This document shows, piece by piece, positions 16,455-24,999 of a stretch of DNA of 64,000 nt. The DNA is from Aminobacter aminovorans. GTDB lineage: Bacteria; Pseudomonadota; Alphaproteobacteria; Rhizobiales; Rhizobiaceae. The position numbers were made by a program, and so were the translations under genes. The notes under the pieces were generated by a model. The model was not told the DNA's origin and ran no database searches. It worked only from the letters and a program-made list of their open reading frames with translations. The first letter of the stretch is position 1, and each line of letters starts with the position of its first letter. The stretch lies in the NCBI RefSeq assembly GCF_900445235.1, contig NZ_UFSM01000001.1, positions 1,048,501-1,112,500 of the forward strand. The letters run 5' to 3'.

Positions 16455-17273
16455 GTGCTTGAGCTACAGGCTGATATCATCCGGGCCCTTGGCGTGGCTT
16501 CGGTCTTCGACGCCGGTGCGGAGGCTGAGCGGCGCATCACGTTTCTGGCCGACTACCTCAGGGCATCCGCGATGCGCGCCTATGTCCTTGGGATCAGCGG
16601 CGGCGTCGACTCCCTGACTGCTGCGATGCTGGCGCAAGCCGCCGTCCGGCGCCTGCGCGACCAAGGTCATGAGGCGCAATTCGTCGCCGTGCGCCTGCCC
16701 TATGGCATCCAGGCCGATGAGGCCGATGCGCAGGCTTCGCTCGACGTGATCGGCCCAGATCGCATGGTGACGATCAACATCAAGCCGGCGGCGGACGCCA
16801 TGCTGGCAGACGTCCGTCGTGATGCAGCGGACCTCTTCGAGCCGGCTCGGCTGGATTTTCATCTGGGCAACATCAAGGCGCGCCAGCGCATGATTGCGCA
16901 ATATGCACTGGCCGGCGCCACGCGCGGCCTGGTGATCGGGACCGACCACGCGGCCGAGGCGCTGATGGGGTTCTTCACCAAGTTCGGTGATGGTGCTGCC
17001 GATATCACACCACTTGCAGGTCTTACGAAGCGGCGCGTCAGGGCGATCGCCGCACGTCTTGGCGCACCGCAGGCGCTGATCGAAAAGGTGCCTACTGCAG
17101 ACTTGGAAAGCGATGCGCCGTTGCGGCCTGACGAAGAGGTGTATGGCGTAACATACGACAACATCGACGACTTCCTGGAAGGCAAATCGATTGCCGAACC
17201 GGCCCGCCAGCGAATCCTCGCGATGCACCTGGCGACAGCGCACAAGCGGGCCTTGCCGGTTGCGCCCGACTAA
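16455..17273 (+). CDS. nadE: Ammonia-dependent NAD+ synthetase
   Basis: A 272-residue NAD synthetase, close to the 275 residues of the E. coli NadE type. The start is GTG 16455 with a GGGAG upstream. The ATP-pyrophosphatase P-loop is SGGVDS at 48-53. The C-terminal half has the hallmark GTDHAAEALMGFFTKFGDG, PTADLESDAP and YGVTYDNIDDFLEGK stretches. It adenylates nicotinate adenine dinucleotide and amidates it with free ammonia; no glutaminase domain is fused. Its place after a transporter/deaminase operon, about 200 bases downstream, is unusual for a housekeeping enzyme and suggests a second, inducible copy. Whether another nadE exists in this genome cannot be seen here. Confidence 0.95.
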   Translation: MLELQADIIRALGVASVFDAGAEAERRITFLADYLRASAMRAYVLGISGGVDSLTAAMLAQAAVRRLRDQGHEAQFVAVRLPYGIQADEADAQASLDVIGPDRMVTINIKPAADAMLADVRRDAADLFEPARLDFHLGNIKARQRMIAQYALAGATRGLVIGTDHAAEALMGFFTKFGDGAADITPLAGLTKRRVRAIAARLGAPQALIEKVPTADLESDAPLRPDEEVYGVTYDNIDDFLEGKSIAEPARQRILAMHLATAHKRALPVAPD

Positions 17274-17382
17274 GTGTTCACCGACACCTGCCTTGTGGAT
17301 GCTCTGTCGGCGGCGTGGCTGGCGGCCAGCAAGTCGCGCATCGCTCCCCCAGTGCATCCCCGGGGTGCGATGCACTGACGAT

Positions 17383-18609
17383 CTATGTGGTCGCTGAGGG
17401 ACTGGGTCGATGCGCTTCGATCGGCTTCATGACCTCGCCGTAACGGCTGGGATCGAAACGGACGTATAGCAGTGCGCTTGCTGCTACGAGTATGGCGTGC
17501 ATGACCCAGCCGGTTGCGAAACTCTCGCTGAAACCGTGCAGCATCGCCATGGCATAAGGTCCCAACGCCGCGATCAGGAACCCACCTCCTTGCATCGCTG
17601 CGGCAAGTGCACCCGCCTGATCGGGTTGGGGCAGATGGTCGAGCGCAGTTATCATGGCGAGCGCGAAGCTGCCACCAAGCCCTACGCCACAGAGTGCGAC
17701 CCACAACCAGGCGTAAGGTGCTGGAAAACTTGCCAGACCCAGGAAGCCGACGAGCTGGACGGCAGCCGTAAACAAGAGCCAGGGGCGCCGATCGCAAGCG
17801 CCGCGGGCCAGGAAGGGCAGGCCGAAGGCCGAGACGGCCTGGCACAAAGCCATGATGGCTACCAGGTTGCTGCTTTGCGAACCCGTCCAGCCTTGGGCTT
17901 GGTAGTAGGGCGCAAGCCAGGCCACCATCGACGAGTAGCCGCTATTGACCAGCCCGAATGCTGCGATCAGTGCCCAGGTGCGCGGGCGCAGCAGAAGCAG
18001 CCGCGTCATCGGCCTGGCCAGCCCAGGCGCTTTCGCAGGTGCGAGGATGCGGAAGGCGGCCAGCAACGCCACGAACACCGGAGCTGCCAGCCAGGCGAGA
18101 GCTGCCCGCCAACTGTACCCAGCATTTGCGAGCACAGGCATCAACCGAGCGCCGACCGCGCCGCCCCCCATGATCATGGCCGAATACAGTCCGGTGACTG
18201 TCGGTACGCTGGCGGGGAACCGCGCTTTGATGATCCCGGGAAACACCGCCTGGACGAAAGCAACTCCTGCGCCGCACAGAATGGCCGTCATGATCATCAT
18301 ATCGCCGTCAAAGGCGGCAAACCGCAGCAATGACCCTGCCATGAGCAAGGCGAGCGCTGCCAGCAACCCTTGCCGCGTTCCGACCACGGTCTGGATGGCC
18401 GGTGCGACAAAGGCGCCAATACCCATGAGTGCCATCGGCAGCAATGTGAGCAAAGAGATGCCGGCGTATCCCATGCCGGTATCGGCGACGATGGATGGGA
18501 GCAGGGTGGCCGGCGCAGTGATGAAGGGCCGAAGATTGACGCCAATCATCACAACGAGGGCCAGCATCGTCCATGCCTGGTTCACCCAGGCTGTCTTGGT
18601 CTTGTCCAT
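17383..18609 (-). CDS. MFS transporter, CynX/NimT-like
   Basis: A 408-residue major facilitator with twelve predicted hydrophobic helices. The N-terminus contains GVNLRPFITAPATLLPSI, typical of the CynX/NimT branch (cyanate and nitroimidazole transport-related proteins). The start is ATG 18609. It is convergent with nadE and separated from it by 109 bases with no obvious terminator. It may export or import a small nitrogenous anion linked to the neighbouring deaminase genes; the substrate is not determinable from sequence alone. Confidence 0.85.
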   Translation of the reverse strand: MDKTKTAWVNQAWTMLALVVMIGVNLRPFITAPATLLPSIVADTGMGYAGISLLTLLPMALMGIGAFVAPAIQTVVGTRQGLLAALALLMAGSLLRFAAFDGDMMIMTAILCGAGVAFVQAVFPGIIKARFPASVPTVTGLYSAMIMGGGAVGARLMPVLANAGYSWRAALAWLAAPVFVALLAAFRILAPAKAPGLARPMTRLLLLRPRTWALIAAFGLVNSGYSSMVAWLAPYYQAQGWTGSQSSNLVAIMALCQAVSAFGLPFLARGACDRRPWLLFTAAVQLVGFLGLASFPAPYAWLWVALCGVGLGGSFALAMITALDHLPQPDQAGALAAAMQGGGFLIAALGPYAMAMLHGFSESFATGWVMHAILVAASALLYVRFDPSRYGEVMKPIEAHRPSPSATT

Positions 18610-19120
18610 TTGCTTGGGCTACCCCTTGGAAGCCGAACGTGCCTTCCTGGAGCGGTAGAGGTCGTCGGCGCATAGATCAGCATCTCGACGATCCTGGTGT
18701 GCCGTTCGCCGCCACAGGATGATCACCACATGGCTGACGGTTAGCCGTTGCACGTCACATGCGCCAATTAGATGTTTTCATGATCGGCATGCGCACTCCC
18801 AATGGGTGGACGACATGTTCGACTATGCCTGCGCGTCTTCAACAACGCCTGTGCCGACTGCCGCACTTGAACCCCAGGTATCCCTCCGGCAACTCCGGGC
18901 ATTCCGAATTTTGTTCCTCCGTGAAAATCTCGACAGCAATAGATGCGGTTGAAGTGGCCCTTTGAAAGGGTTTCGCCAAAGCAGCGATGGAACAGTGCCG
19001 GGCATGTGCCCGCGGCAATTCTTCCATGGCCGAGGTGAATTCGATCGTGTCGGGGAAGACGGTGCGCACCGACATCGGCAATTGCTGCCCCGCTCGTGGG
19101 CGCGTGGAGGAAAGAATTCT
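18610..19120. other. 511-base divergent intergenic region
   Basis: No intact gene is recognised between the MFS gene and the GcvT-like gene. The only notable structure is the small GGGCA-TG-TGCCC dyad at 19000-19011. GGAGGAAAG at 19106-19114 is the ribosome site of the next gene. A short frame around 18880-18915 reads like the SLRQLRAF start of a LysR helix-turn-helix, but nothing further supports it. Promoters for both flanking genes are expected here. Confidence 0.35.
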
Positions 19121-20377
19121 ATGGACGACGTCAAATTCATCACTGGCCTGACCGCCGCGGCTGATGCGCGGGTCGCATTCCGCGGCACACCGTTCGTGGA
19201 GCGCACGGCGCCGCTGAACCAGAACGCCTTGTGGATGCGCTGGGACAGGAACATGGTCGTCGACGCCTATTCCGACATGGTCGAGGAACTTGCGGCAATC
19301 CGTAACCGGGTCGCCATGGGCGACATGTCGCCGCTGTCGAAATACGTCATTGCCGGTGCCGACGCCGAGAAGCTGATGGACAGCCTGATTCCGCGCGACA
19401 TTACCAAGCTCAAGGTTGGCCAGATATATTATGCGCCATGGTGCGACGAGAATGGTCATGTCGTTGGCGACGGCCTCGTTTTCCGTATGGACGAGACCAC
19501 CTTTCGTGTCTCGGCCGATCCGGGCTTCACCTGGTGGAAGAGCCATGCCGAAGGCCTCGATGTCGTGGTGACCGATATCACCGACGATTATGGCATCCTC
19601 ACATTGCAGGGACCGCGGTCGCGGGAAGTGCTGCGTGCGGTGACCGGAAATGCATTCGACGAACTGCCGTTCTCGCGGCTCGGTTTCGTCACCATTGCCG
19701 GTCGGCAGGTCGAAATCCTGCGCCAGGGCTTTACCGGCGAACACGGATACGAACTCTGGGTCAAGACTGCGGATGGTGCCGCCGTATGGGATGCGGTGCA
19801 GGTAGCAGGCGAGCCGTTCGACATATTGCCCGCTGGTGCCTGGGCGCTCGATCTGGCGCGGCTGGAGGCTGGGCTGCTGATTGTCGGCTACGACTACACC
19901 AGCGCCGGACCCGATCACGGCGGCGCTGGCATCCAGGCCGAAGGCCGGTTCCGCGCATCGCCATACGATCTTGGCCTTGGGCGCCTGATCGACCTGCGCA
20001 AGACCGACTTCGTCGGCAAGGCCGCCCTTCAGCGTATGTCGGACGCGGGCGATCACCGAAAGCTCGTCGGCCTCGAAATCGACTGGTCGCGAGCCGCCGG
20101 CGGCAAGGGTCTCGAGGGCGGGGCGCCGGGCAATCTCCGGCGGGTGCGCTGGTACCCGGTGCCGGCCTTCCATGATGGCGCCGAGGTAGGCCACGCCTCG
20201 AGTGTCGCCTGGTCGCCATCGGTCGGCAAGATGATCGGCTTCGGCCATCTGCGCGGCAAGGCAGCCGAGATCGGTTCGCAACTCACCCTGCGCTGGACCA
20301 GCGACGGCGAAACCATCGACGTCGGTGCCCGCGTCATCGAACTGCCGTTCCTGTCGCTGAAGCGCGCAAACGGCTGA
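19121..20377 (+). CDS. Aminomethyltransferase (GcvT)-family protein, probable tetrahydrofolate-dependent demethylase
   Basis: A 418-residue GcvT-family protein. The start is ATG 19121 with GGAGG 10 bases upstream. Folate-domain hallmarks are visible: MGDMSPLSKYVIAGADAEK near the N-terminus, LTLQGPRSREVL, GFTGEHGYELW, ARLEAGLLIVGYDY and the C-terminal barrel GFGHLRGKAAEIG. Members transfer a methyl or methylene group from an N-, O- or S-methyl compound to tetrahydrofolate. Glycine cleavage genes are not adjacent, but a MetF-like gene and a purU remnant are, so a catabolic demethylase role (as for DmdA or LigM relatives) fits better than glycine cleavage. The substrate is unknown. Confidence 0.88.
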   Translation: MDDVKFITGLTAAADARVAFRGTPFVERTAPLNQNALWMRWDRNMVVDAYSDMVEELAAIRNRVAMGDMSPLSKYVIAGADAEKLMDSLIPRDITKLKVGQIYYAPWCDENGHVVGDGLVFRMDETTFRVSADPGFTWWKSHAEGLDVVVTDITDDYGILTLQGPRSREVLRAVTGNAFDELPFSRLGFVTIAGRQVEILRQGFTGEHGYELWVKTADGAAVWDAVQVAGEPFDILPAGAWALDLARLEAGLLIVGYDYTSAGPDHGGAGIQAEGRFRASPYDLGLGRLIDLRKTDFVGKAALQRMSDAGDHRKLVGLEIDWSRAAGGKGLEGGAPGNLRRVRWYPVPAFHDGAEVGHASSVAWSPSVGKMIGFGHLRGKAAEIGSQLTLRWTSDGETIDVGARVIELPFLSLKRANG

Positions 20378-20507
20378 CCAGGCGCCTGGCGCATCCTCTC
20401 CCATGAACGCGCAGCCGGGCGGTTGATCCGCCCGGCGCCGGACATGTGGCGTCGCCCGCCGTGGCGGCGAACGCATGAGGCTCGCCGCAAGAAATCAAGG
20501 GCAGGCC

Positions 20508-21392
20508 ATGACCGAAATGACTGACACCATTGCTGAAAGGCCGTCTGCTCGGTGCGCAGCACAAGCCATGTCTATCGAGCTCGCGCCTGAGCAGGTGCGC
20601 AGCTTCGCACCCGACATCGAGCAGTTTCCGCTGGGCTCGCGCGTGTTCCTGACCCATCTCACCGGCAAGCCCGAGGCGATGCAGGTGGAGGCAGCGTTGC
20701 GTATCAGGGAAATGGGCTACATCGCGGTGCCCCATCTCGGCGCCCGCAACTTCAAGACCGAGAAGGATTTTGTCGACCTCGTCGCTGCTCACAGCCAAAA
20801 CGGCATCACCGAAGCGTTGTTCCTGGGCGGCAATCCGGCGCTCTTCCCGGGGCCGATGAGTGAATCGGCGCAGTTGCTGGCCCATCCCGTGCTTGGCGAC
20901 TCGACAATTCGTACGGCCTTTGTCGCGGGTTACCCCGAGGGACATCCAGGCATTTCAGAGGCCGCTCTGGCGGAGGCACTGTGGCGCAAGCTTGAGATCT
21001 GCGACGCCCGCTCCATCGATGCCAGGATCGTCTCGCAATTCGCCTTCGACGGTACCGCCATGGGCGCCTGGGCACGAGGCTTGCACGAACAGTACCCCGA
21101 ACTTCCCGTGCATGTTGGGCTTGCCGGCGTGACCAGCCTGGCCAAACTGATCAAGTTCGCCATGATGTGCGGGGTAGGGCCCTCGATCGCGGCGCTGAAG
21201 CGATCGGCAAGCGGGCTGTTCAATGTCATCGCCGACCGCAATCCCGCCGATGTGCTTGAAGCAATGTCTGCGAGCTATCCGCAACCGGCGGGGCCGCTGC
21301 ATTTGCACTTCTTCCCCTTCGGCGGATGGGAAAAGACGCTTGCTTGGTTCAGCGAATATCGGGGAGCCCGCCGGCTGCGGGCCGGCGCGTGA
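20508..21392 (+). CDS. Methylenetetrahydrofolate reductase-like protein (MetF family)
   Basis: A 294-residue TIM-barrel protein of the MetF family. The start is taken at ATG 20508, after AAGGGCAGG; an in-frame ATG at 20475 would add 11 residues. Family-like stretches include VPHLGARNF, ALFLGGNPALFPGP and FVAGYPEGHPGIS, the last matching the folate/flavin-binding face of MetF. In a demethylation pathway it would oxidise 5-methyl-THF to methylene-THF, returning the methyl carbon to central C1 metabolism. It follows the GcvT-like gene in the same direction after 130 bases. It diverges from biosynthetic MetF, so direction and cofactor use are inferred. Confidence 0.85.
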   Translation: MTEMTDTIAERPSARCAAQAMSIELAPEQVRSFAPDIEQFPLGSRVFLTHLTGKPEAMQVEAALRIREMGYIAVPHLGARNFKTEKDFVDLVAAHSQNGITEALFLGGNPALFPGPMSESAQLLAHPVLGDSTIRTAFVAGYPEGHPGISEAALAEALWRKLEICDARSIDARIVSQFAFDGTAMGAWARGLHEQYPELPVHVGLAGVTSLAKLIKFAMMCGVGPSIAALKRSASGLFNVIADRNPADVLEAMSASYPQPAGPLHLHFFPFGGWEKTLAWFSEYRGARRLRAGA

Positions 21393-21407
21393 AGAGCAGG
21401 GCCATGA

Positions 21408-21515
21408 CCATGTTTTACCGCCGACCTCGGTGAGGGCTCGGTCATCGAACAGGGCACCGAGCGCGTGACGCATTCAGCCATGCTCAACGGACGCAGGACG
21501 GTCGTGTTCGGCTAG
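21408..21515 (+). pseudogene. purU: Remnant of formyltetrahydrofolate deformylase (purU C-terminus)
   Basis: Directly after the MetF-like gene one frame reads CFTADLGEGSVIEQGTERV, then TH, then SAMLNGRRTVVFG and a stop at 21513-21515. Both halves match the two ends of the PurU C-terminal region, whose usual form is roughly TxDLDEGPIIEQ...RV.H and, some 35 residues later, LLNGxKTVVF. Here the intervening helices are missing and a TGA at 21405-21407 cuts the frame upstream. It is therefore a vestige with an internal deletion, not a gene. PurU releases formate from 10-formyl-THF and is a regular partner of THF-dependent demethylation clusters, which supports the interpretation of the two genes before it. 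Confidence 0.7.
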
Positions 21516-21805
21516 GTCGCGAGCGGCCCCCGCATTACCTGCAGATATGGTTTTGCGTATCCCGGCCATTCGGACAGTGCCACGCCTGTCCTAACGTCGA
21601 AGCGCAATCGCCGCACATACCACATCCAGGCCGGCCGTTTCTCGGCAGGCAGCATGAACCTCCGTCACGCGATGGGGGGCGACGCATGTTGCCTGCAGCT
21701 GACGGGGAGGAGCGCTCTGGATCGCGACGATTGCCGCCTGCATCCGGGGATGTCCACCCCCGGCATGGAATCAGAACAGCTGCAAATCGGGAGGAAACCG
21801 GGACA
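21516..21805. other. Intergenic region before the porin gene
   Basis: Part of the 413-base gap between the MetF-like gene and the porin. Beyond the purU remnant nothing coding is recognised. GGGAGGAAACC at 21789-21799 is the porin ribosome site. A promoter for the porin is expected here but no confident boxes were picked out. Confidence 0.35.
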
Positions 21806-22846
21806 ATGAACTACAGGAAAGTCATGCTTGGCTGCGCGCTGGCAATCGGTGCGCCTTACGGCGCCCAGGCGGCCGATGCCATGGTCGCAGCCGAACCGGA
21901 GCCGATCGGCTATGTCAGGATCTGCGATACCTATGGCGTCGGCTTCTACTATCTGCCGGGGACCGAAACCTGCCTGCGTGTCGGCGGCTACATCCGCTAC
22001 GAGATCGGCGTGGGCGATCTGTTTGGCGCGGACCGTGACGACGACGGCCGGGGCGACACCTATTTCAAGCGGGCCCGCGCGGCGCTGAAGATCGATGCCC
22101 GCTCGGAGACGGAACTCGGCACGTTGCGCCGCTACATGCACATCAACTTCCAGCATGACATCGATGCCGACGGCGGCCACGAAGCGATGGAGATCGAGAG
22201 TGCCATCATCGAGCTGGGCGGTTTGCGCATCGGGGTGAACGACTCGTTGTTCATCACCTTCGTCAACTATGCGGGTTACGTCTCCAAGGACGACGTCATC
22301 GGCTACGGCCCGTTCGCCACGCCGCAGATCGCCTACACCTACAAGAACGAAAACGGCTTCACCGCGGCCGTGTCACTCGAAACCGGCTACGACCCGTTCG
22401 TTGTCGACAGCTACATGCCGCATGTCGTGGCAGGCCTGTCCTATGCTCAATCATGGGGTGGCGTGGCCGTGGTTGCTGCCTACGACTCGGTGTCGGAGGA
22501 GTGGTCAGGCAAGCTGCGCCTCGATGCCACCTTCAGCGATACGATTTCGGCATTTGCAATGGCCGGCCTAAAGAGCGACCACAGCGCGCCTTATTCCCAG
22601 TTCTACGGTATCTGGGGCGGCCGGTGGGCGCTGTGGGGCGGTGCTTCGATCAAGGCTTCCGACAAGGCCTCGGTCAATTTCCAGCTGTCTTATGACGAGG
22701 ACGAGAATTTTGCGGCGGTTGCCAATGTCGCATATCAGGTCGTGCCGGATCTGATGGTTACGCCTGAGCTCGGCTTCTACGACAATTTTGCCGTCGACGG
22801 CGCCGATATGATTGGCGGCTTCGTGCGCATGGAGGCATCGTTCTAG
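21806..22846 (+). CDS. Outer-membrane porin (Porin_2, alphaproteobacterial Omp2b type)
   Basis: A 346-residue porin. The start is ATG 21806, seven bases after the GGGAGGAAACC site. The signal peptide is about 22 residues, ending GAQAAD. The mature N-terminus VRICDTYGVGFYYLPGTE and CLRVGGYIRYE are hallmarks of the rhizobial/Brucella Porin_2 family, which has two conserved cysteines. The chain ends in phenylalanine, as expected for a protein inserted by the BAM complex. Placed between demethylation enzymes and a dedicated ABC importer, it may be the outer-membrane entry route for the same substrate. Confidence 0.92.
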   Translation: MNYRKVMLGCALAIGAPYGAQAADAMVAAEPEPIGYVRICDTYGVGFYYLPGTETCLRVGGYIRYEIGVGDLFGADRDDDGRGDTYFKRARAALKIDARSETELGTLRRYMHINFQHDIDADGGHEAMEIESAIIELGGLRIGVNDSLFITFVNYAGYVSKDDVIGYGPFATPQIAYTYKNENGFTAAVSLETGYDPFVVDSYMPHVVAGLSYAQSWGGVAVVAAYDSVSEEWSGKLRLDATFSDTISAFAMAGLKSDHSAPYSQFYGIWGGRWALWGGASIKASDKASVNFQLSYDEDENFAAVANVAYQVVPDLMVTPELGFYDNFAVDGADMIGGFVRMEASF

Positions 22847-22975
22847 CGTTGCCCGTTCCGGCAGTCGCGGCTCCGCTGGCTTGCGCCGGCGGAGCAATGC
22901 TCCGATGATTACGCGCACCATGCATGGGAGCCGCGAGTTCTGGCCCGCCTCTCCGGACATTTGCGAAAGATCCGT

Positions 22976-23767
22976 ATGCGTCTGCCCCCGATCGATCTGA
23001 GCCGCGAAAACACCTTCGGAGAACTTACCTATGAGACCGGCGGCCAGTATGGGCCGATCATGGGCGACTATCTCGCCTTCATCGTCATCCATATCGGCAG
23101 TGCCACGATCGAGGCTGACGACAGGGTCACAAGGCTCGAGGCTGGGCAGTGCGCCTTCTCGTTGACGCACGAGCGCTACAACTACATCGCGCAGGAAGGC
23201 GTCCTCTCTCATGTCAGCTGGTGCGACGGTCGCCCGCAGAACGCTGGATGGCTCTATCAGGAAGCCGGCAAGTTCGTGCCGTTCATCGACGCTACGCCTC
23301 AGGTCCAGACGCTCATGCAACTTGGCGTCGACCTCGGCATTGGTGACCGCGACAGTCGCAGCGGATTGCGTGAGGCGCTGACCAACGCGCTGCTCAATGC
23401 CTACATCTACGAGGCAGGGGTCCTGGCCGCGGAAAAACCGATGCCACAGACGATCCTGCGCGCCAGGCGCTATCTCGACGAGCACTTCGCCGGCGACCTC
23501 ACCATCGAACATGTTGCAGAACAATTGCGGGTCAGCCCGCAATATCTGGTCTCGGCCTTCAAGAAGCATATGGGCATGACGCCGGCGCGTTATCTCTGGC
23601 GCTGCCGTGTCGACTATGGCGCCCACCTTTTGCAGCGGACCGGACTGTCGATCAGCGAAATCGCCTACAAGGTCGGCTACAAAAACCCCTACCACTTCTC
23701 GCGCCAAGTGAAACTGGCGTTCGATTGCTCACCGACGGAATTGGGCGAGCAGGCGCGTAGTGCTTGA
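22976..23767 (+). CDS. AraC-family transcriptional regulator
   Basis: A 263-residue regulator. ATG 22976 is chosen; an in-frame TTG at 22961 would add five residues. Residues to about 150 form a cupin-like sensing domain. The C-terminal pair of helix-turn-helix motifs is clear: DLTIEHVAEQLRVSPQYLVSAF with KKHMGMTPARYLWRCRVDYG, then SISEIAYKVGYKNPYHFSRQ. It lies between the porin and the oxygenase gene, so it is the likely substrate-responsive activator of the demethylation and BMP-transport genes. The ligand is unknown. Confidence 0.93.
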   Translation: MRLPPIDLSRENTFGELTYETGGQYGPIMGDYLAFIVIHIGSATIEADDRVTRLEAGQCAFSLTHERYNYIAQEGVLSHVSWCDGRPQNAGWLYQEAGKFVPFIDATPQVQTLMQLGVDLGIGDRDSRSGLREALTNALLNAYIYEAGVLAAEKPMPQTILRARRYLDEHFAGDLTIEHVAEQLRVSPQYLVSAFKKHMGMTPARYLWRCRVDYGAHLLQRTGLSISEIAYKVGYKNPYHFSRQVKLAFDCSPTELGEQARSA

Positions 23768-23780
23768 GCGTCCTTTGAAT

Positions 23781-23830
23781 CCGAGCATCGTGCTTTCCGA
23801 AAATCGTTTCCGATTTTCGGGCCGATGCTT
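23781..23830. repeat. Palindromic intergenic element (rhizobial REP-like)
   Basis: Inner perfect stem CCGAAAATCG / CGATTTTCGG (23797-23806 and 23811-23820) with a TTTC loop, and outer GCATCG / CGATGC arms (23785-23790 and 23823-23828). The GCATCGTGCTTTCCGAAAA form resembles the many short palindromes scattered in Mesorhizobium-type genomes. It lies just after the AraC gene and may also act as a terminator or mRNA end-stabiliser. Confidence 0.6.
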
Positions 23831-24120
23831 GGACGCGGCCTGGCGCATGTTCGTCCGCGGATGAACTGGCGATATGTGATTGCCAACCGGGTGCATGGCG
23901 GATTGGGCGGCATCCGTGGAATTCTTCACCTGCCGATCGGAGCTGCAACCAAGATACCAGCCAGACCGGCGGCGGAGGAACGACTGTATAAGGCACCCAG
24001 GTGTCCGCCAGACATGGCGCCGGGCCAACGCTGCCCGCAATCGCTCCGAAATCGCTGAACCGAACGACTATCGCCTGCGGCCTGTTTCGAGGCCGCAACG
24101 GTGCTGAATGAGTATTGCGG
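23831..24120. other. Intergenic region before the oxygenase-like gene
   Basis: Together with the palindrome at 23781-23830 this is a 353-base gap after the AraC gene. I see no coding remnant in it on either strand. It likely carries the promoter for the oxygenase and possibly the BMP transport operon. Confidence 0.35.
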
Positions 24121-24999
24121 ATGGCCAGTATGGGAAACCTCGCTTCGATAGATCCGGTCGCTCTCGACGAATGGCATGTCGTGGCCTCCCTCGAAGAGCT
24201 GCCTGCCGACACGACGATCTCGACGATCCTGCTCGGCCAGGCGATCCAGGTTGGGCGACGTGCCAACGTGCTCGGCGTATGGCGGGGCGACGAGGCGCTG
24301 CCGCTGATCGAACGCTTCGGCTATTTGTGGACGACGCTCGGCAATCCTCCACGCGACCTGTTCGAGATCGTCGAGTTCAATGATGCCGACCGCAGTGTCA
24401 TCGTCCAGGGTGTCACGCGCGTCGCCGTGTCGGCACCGCGCGCGGTCGAGAATTTTCTCGACATGGGGCATTTCCCCTTCGTCCACACCGGGATTCTCGG
24501 CGAGGAGCCGCATACCGAGGTCAAGCCTTACAAGGTCACGGTCTATCCGGAGCCGCCGGAAATTCTAGTCACCGAATGCGAGTTTTACCAGCCGCAGGCC
24601 AATGCCGGTTCTGACAGCGGCGTGGATACCGAATATGTCTACCGCATCCCGCATCCGTTTTGCGCGGTGCTCTACAAGACAGGCTCGACGGACGCCTCGC
24701 GCCGCGACGTCATTGCCCTGTTTGGCCAGCCGGTGAGCGAAGAATGCGTGCTGGTCCATATCGTCATCTGCCTGGTCGACGATGTGACCAACCTTGCTGC
24801 GATGCGCAGCTTCCACCAGACCATTCTCGGTCAAGACAAACCGATCCTGGAAAACCAGGTGCCGAAGCGCTTGCCGCTCGACACACGTGCCGAAGTGCCG
24901 ATCCGCGCCGACGCTGCCTCGGCAGCCTATCGCCGCTGGCTTCGCGACCGCGGCCTTCGCTACGGCGTCATCTTGGGCAACTCCAGCCGCGCTGCATGA
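24121..24999 (+). CDS. VanA/DdmC-type oxygenase homologue lacking the Rieske domain
   Basis: A 292-residue protein matching Rieske O-demethylase alpha subunits at both ends but without the iron-sulfur segment. The family's opening strand aligns as LDEWHVVASLEELPADTT through GQAIQVGRR (residues 15-47). The chain then passes almost directly to PLIERFGYLWTTLGNPP (61-77), which normally follows the Rieske cluster; no C-x-H...C-x-x-H exists anywhere. The mononuclear iron site is complete: D114-x-x-H117-x4-H122 (ENFLDMGHFPFVHTG) and D239 in LGQDKPILENQ. It may take electrons from a separate ferredoxin or use iron for non-redox chemistry. The start ATG 24121 (next ATG 24130) has only a weak ribosome site. 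Confidence 0.85.
   Translation: MASMGNLASIDPVALDEWHVVASLEELPADTTISTILLGQAIQVGRRANVLGVWRGDEALPLIERFGYLWTTLGNPPRDLFEIVEFNDADRSVIVQGVTRVAVSAPRAVENFLDMGHFPFVHTGILGEEPHTEVKPYKVTVYPEPPEILVTECEFYQPQANAGSDSGVDTEYVYRIPHPFCAVLYKTGSTDASRRDVIALFGQPVSEECVLVHIVICLVDDVTNLAAMRSFHQTILGQDKPILENQVPKRLPLDTRAEVPIRADAASAAYRRWLRDRGLRYGVILGNSSRAA

Noticed and set aside
18860..18930. Short plus-strand reading resembling a LysR N-terminus (SLRQLRAF)
   Set aside because: Only about eight residues match; the downstream sequence does not continue as a helix-turn-helix, so chance cannot be excluded.
18839..20476. Minus-strand open frame (545 codons) over the GcvT-like gene
   Set aside because: The plus-strand GcvT-family gene has a good ribosome site and folate-domain motifs; the antisense frame has none.
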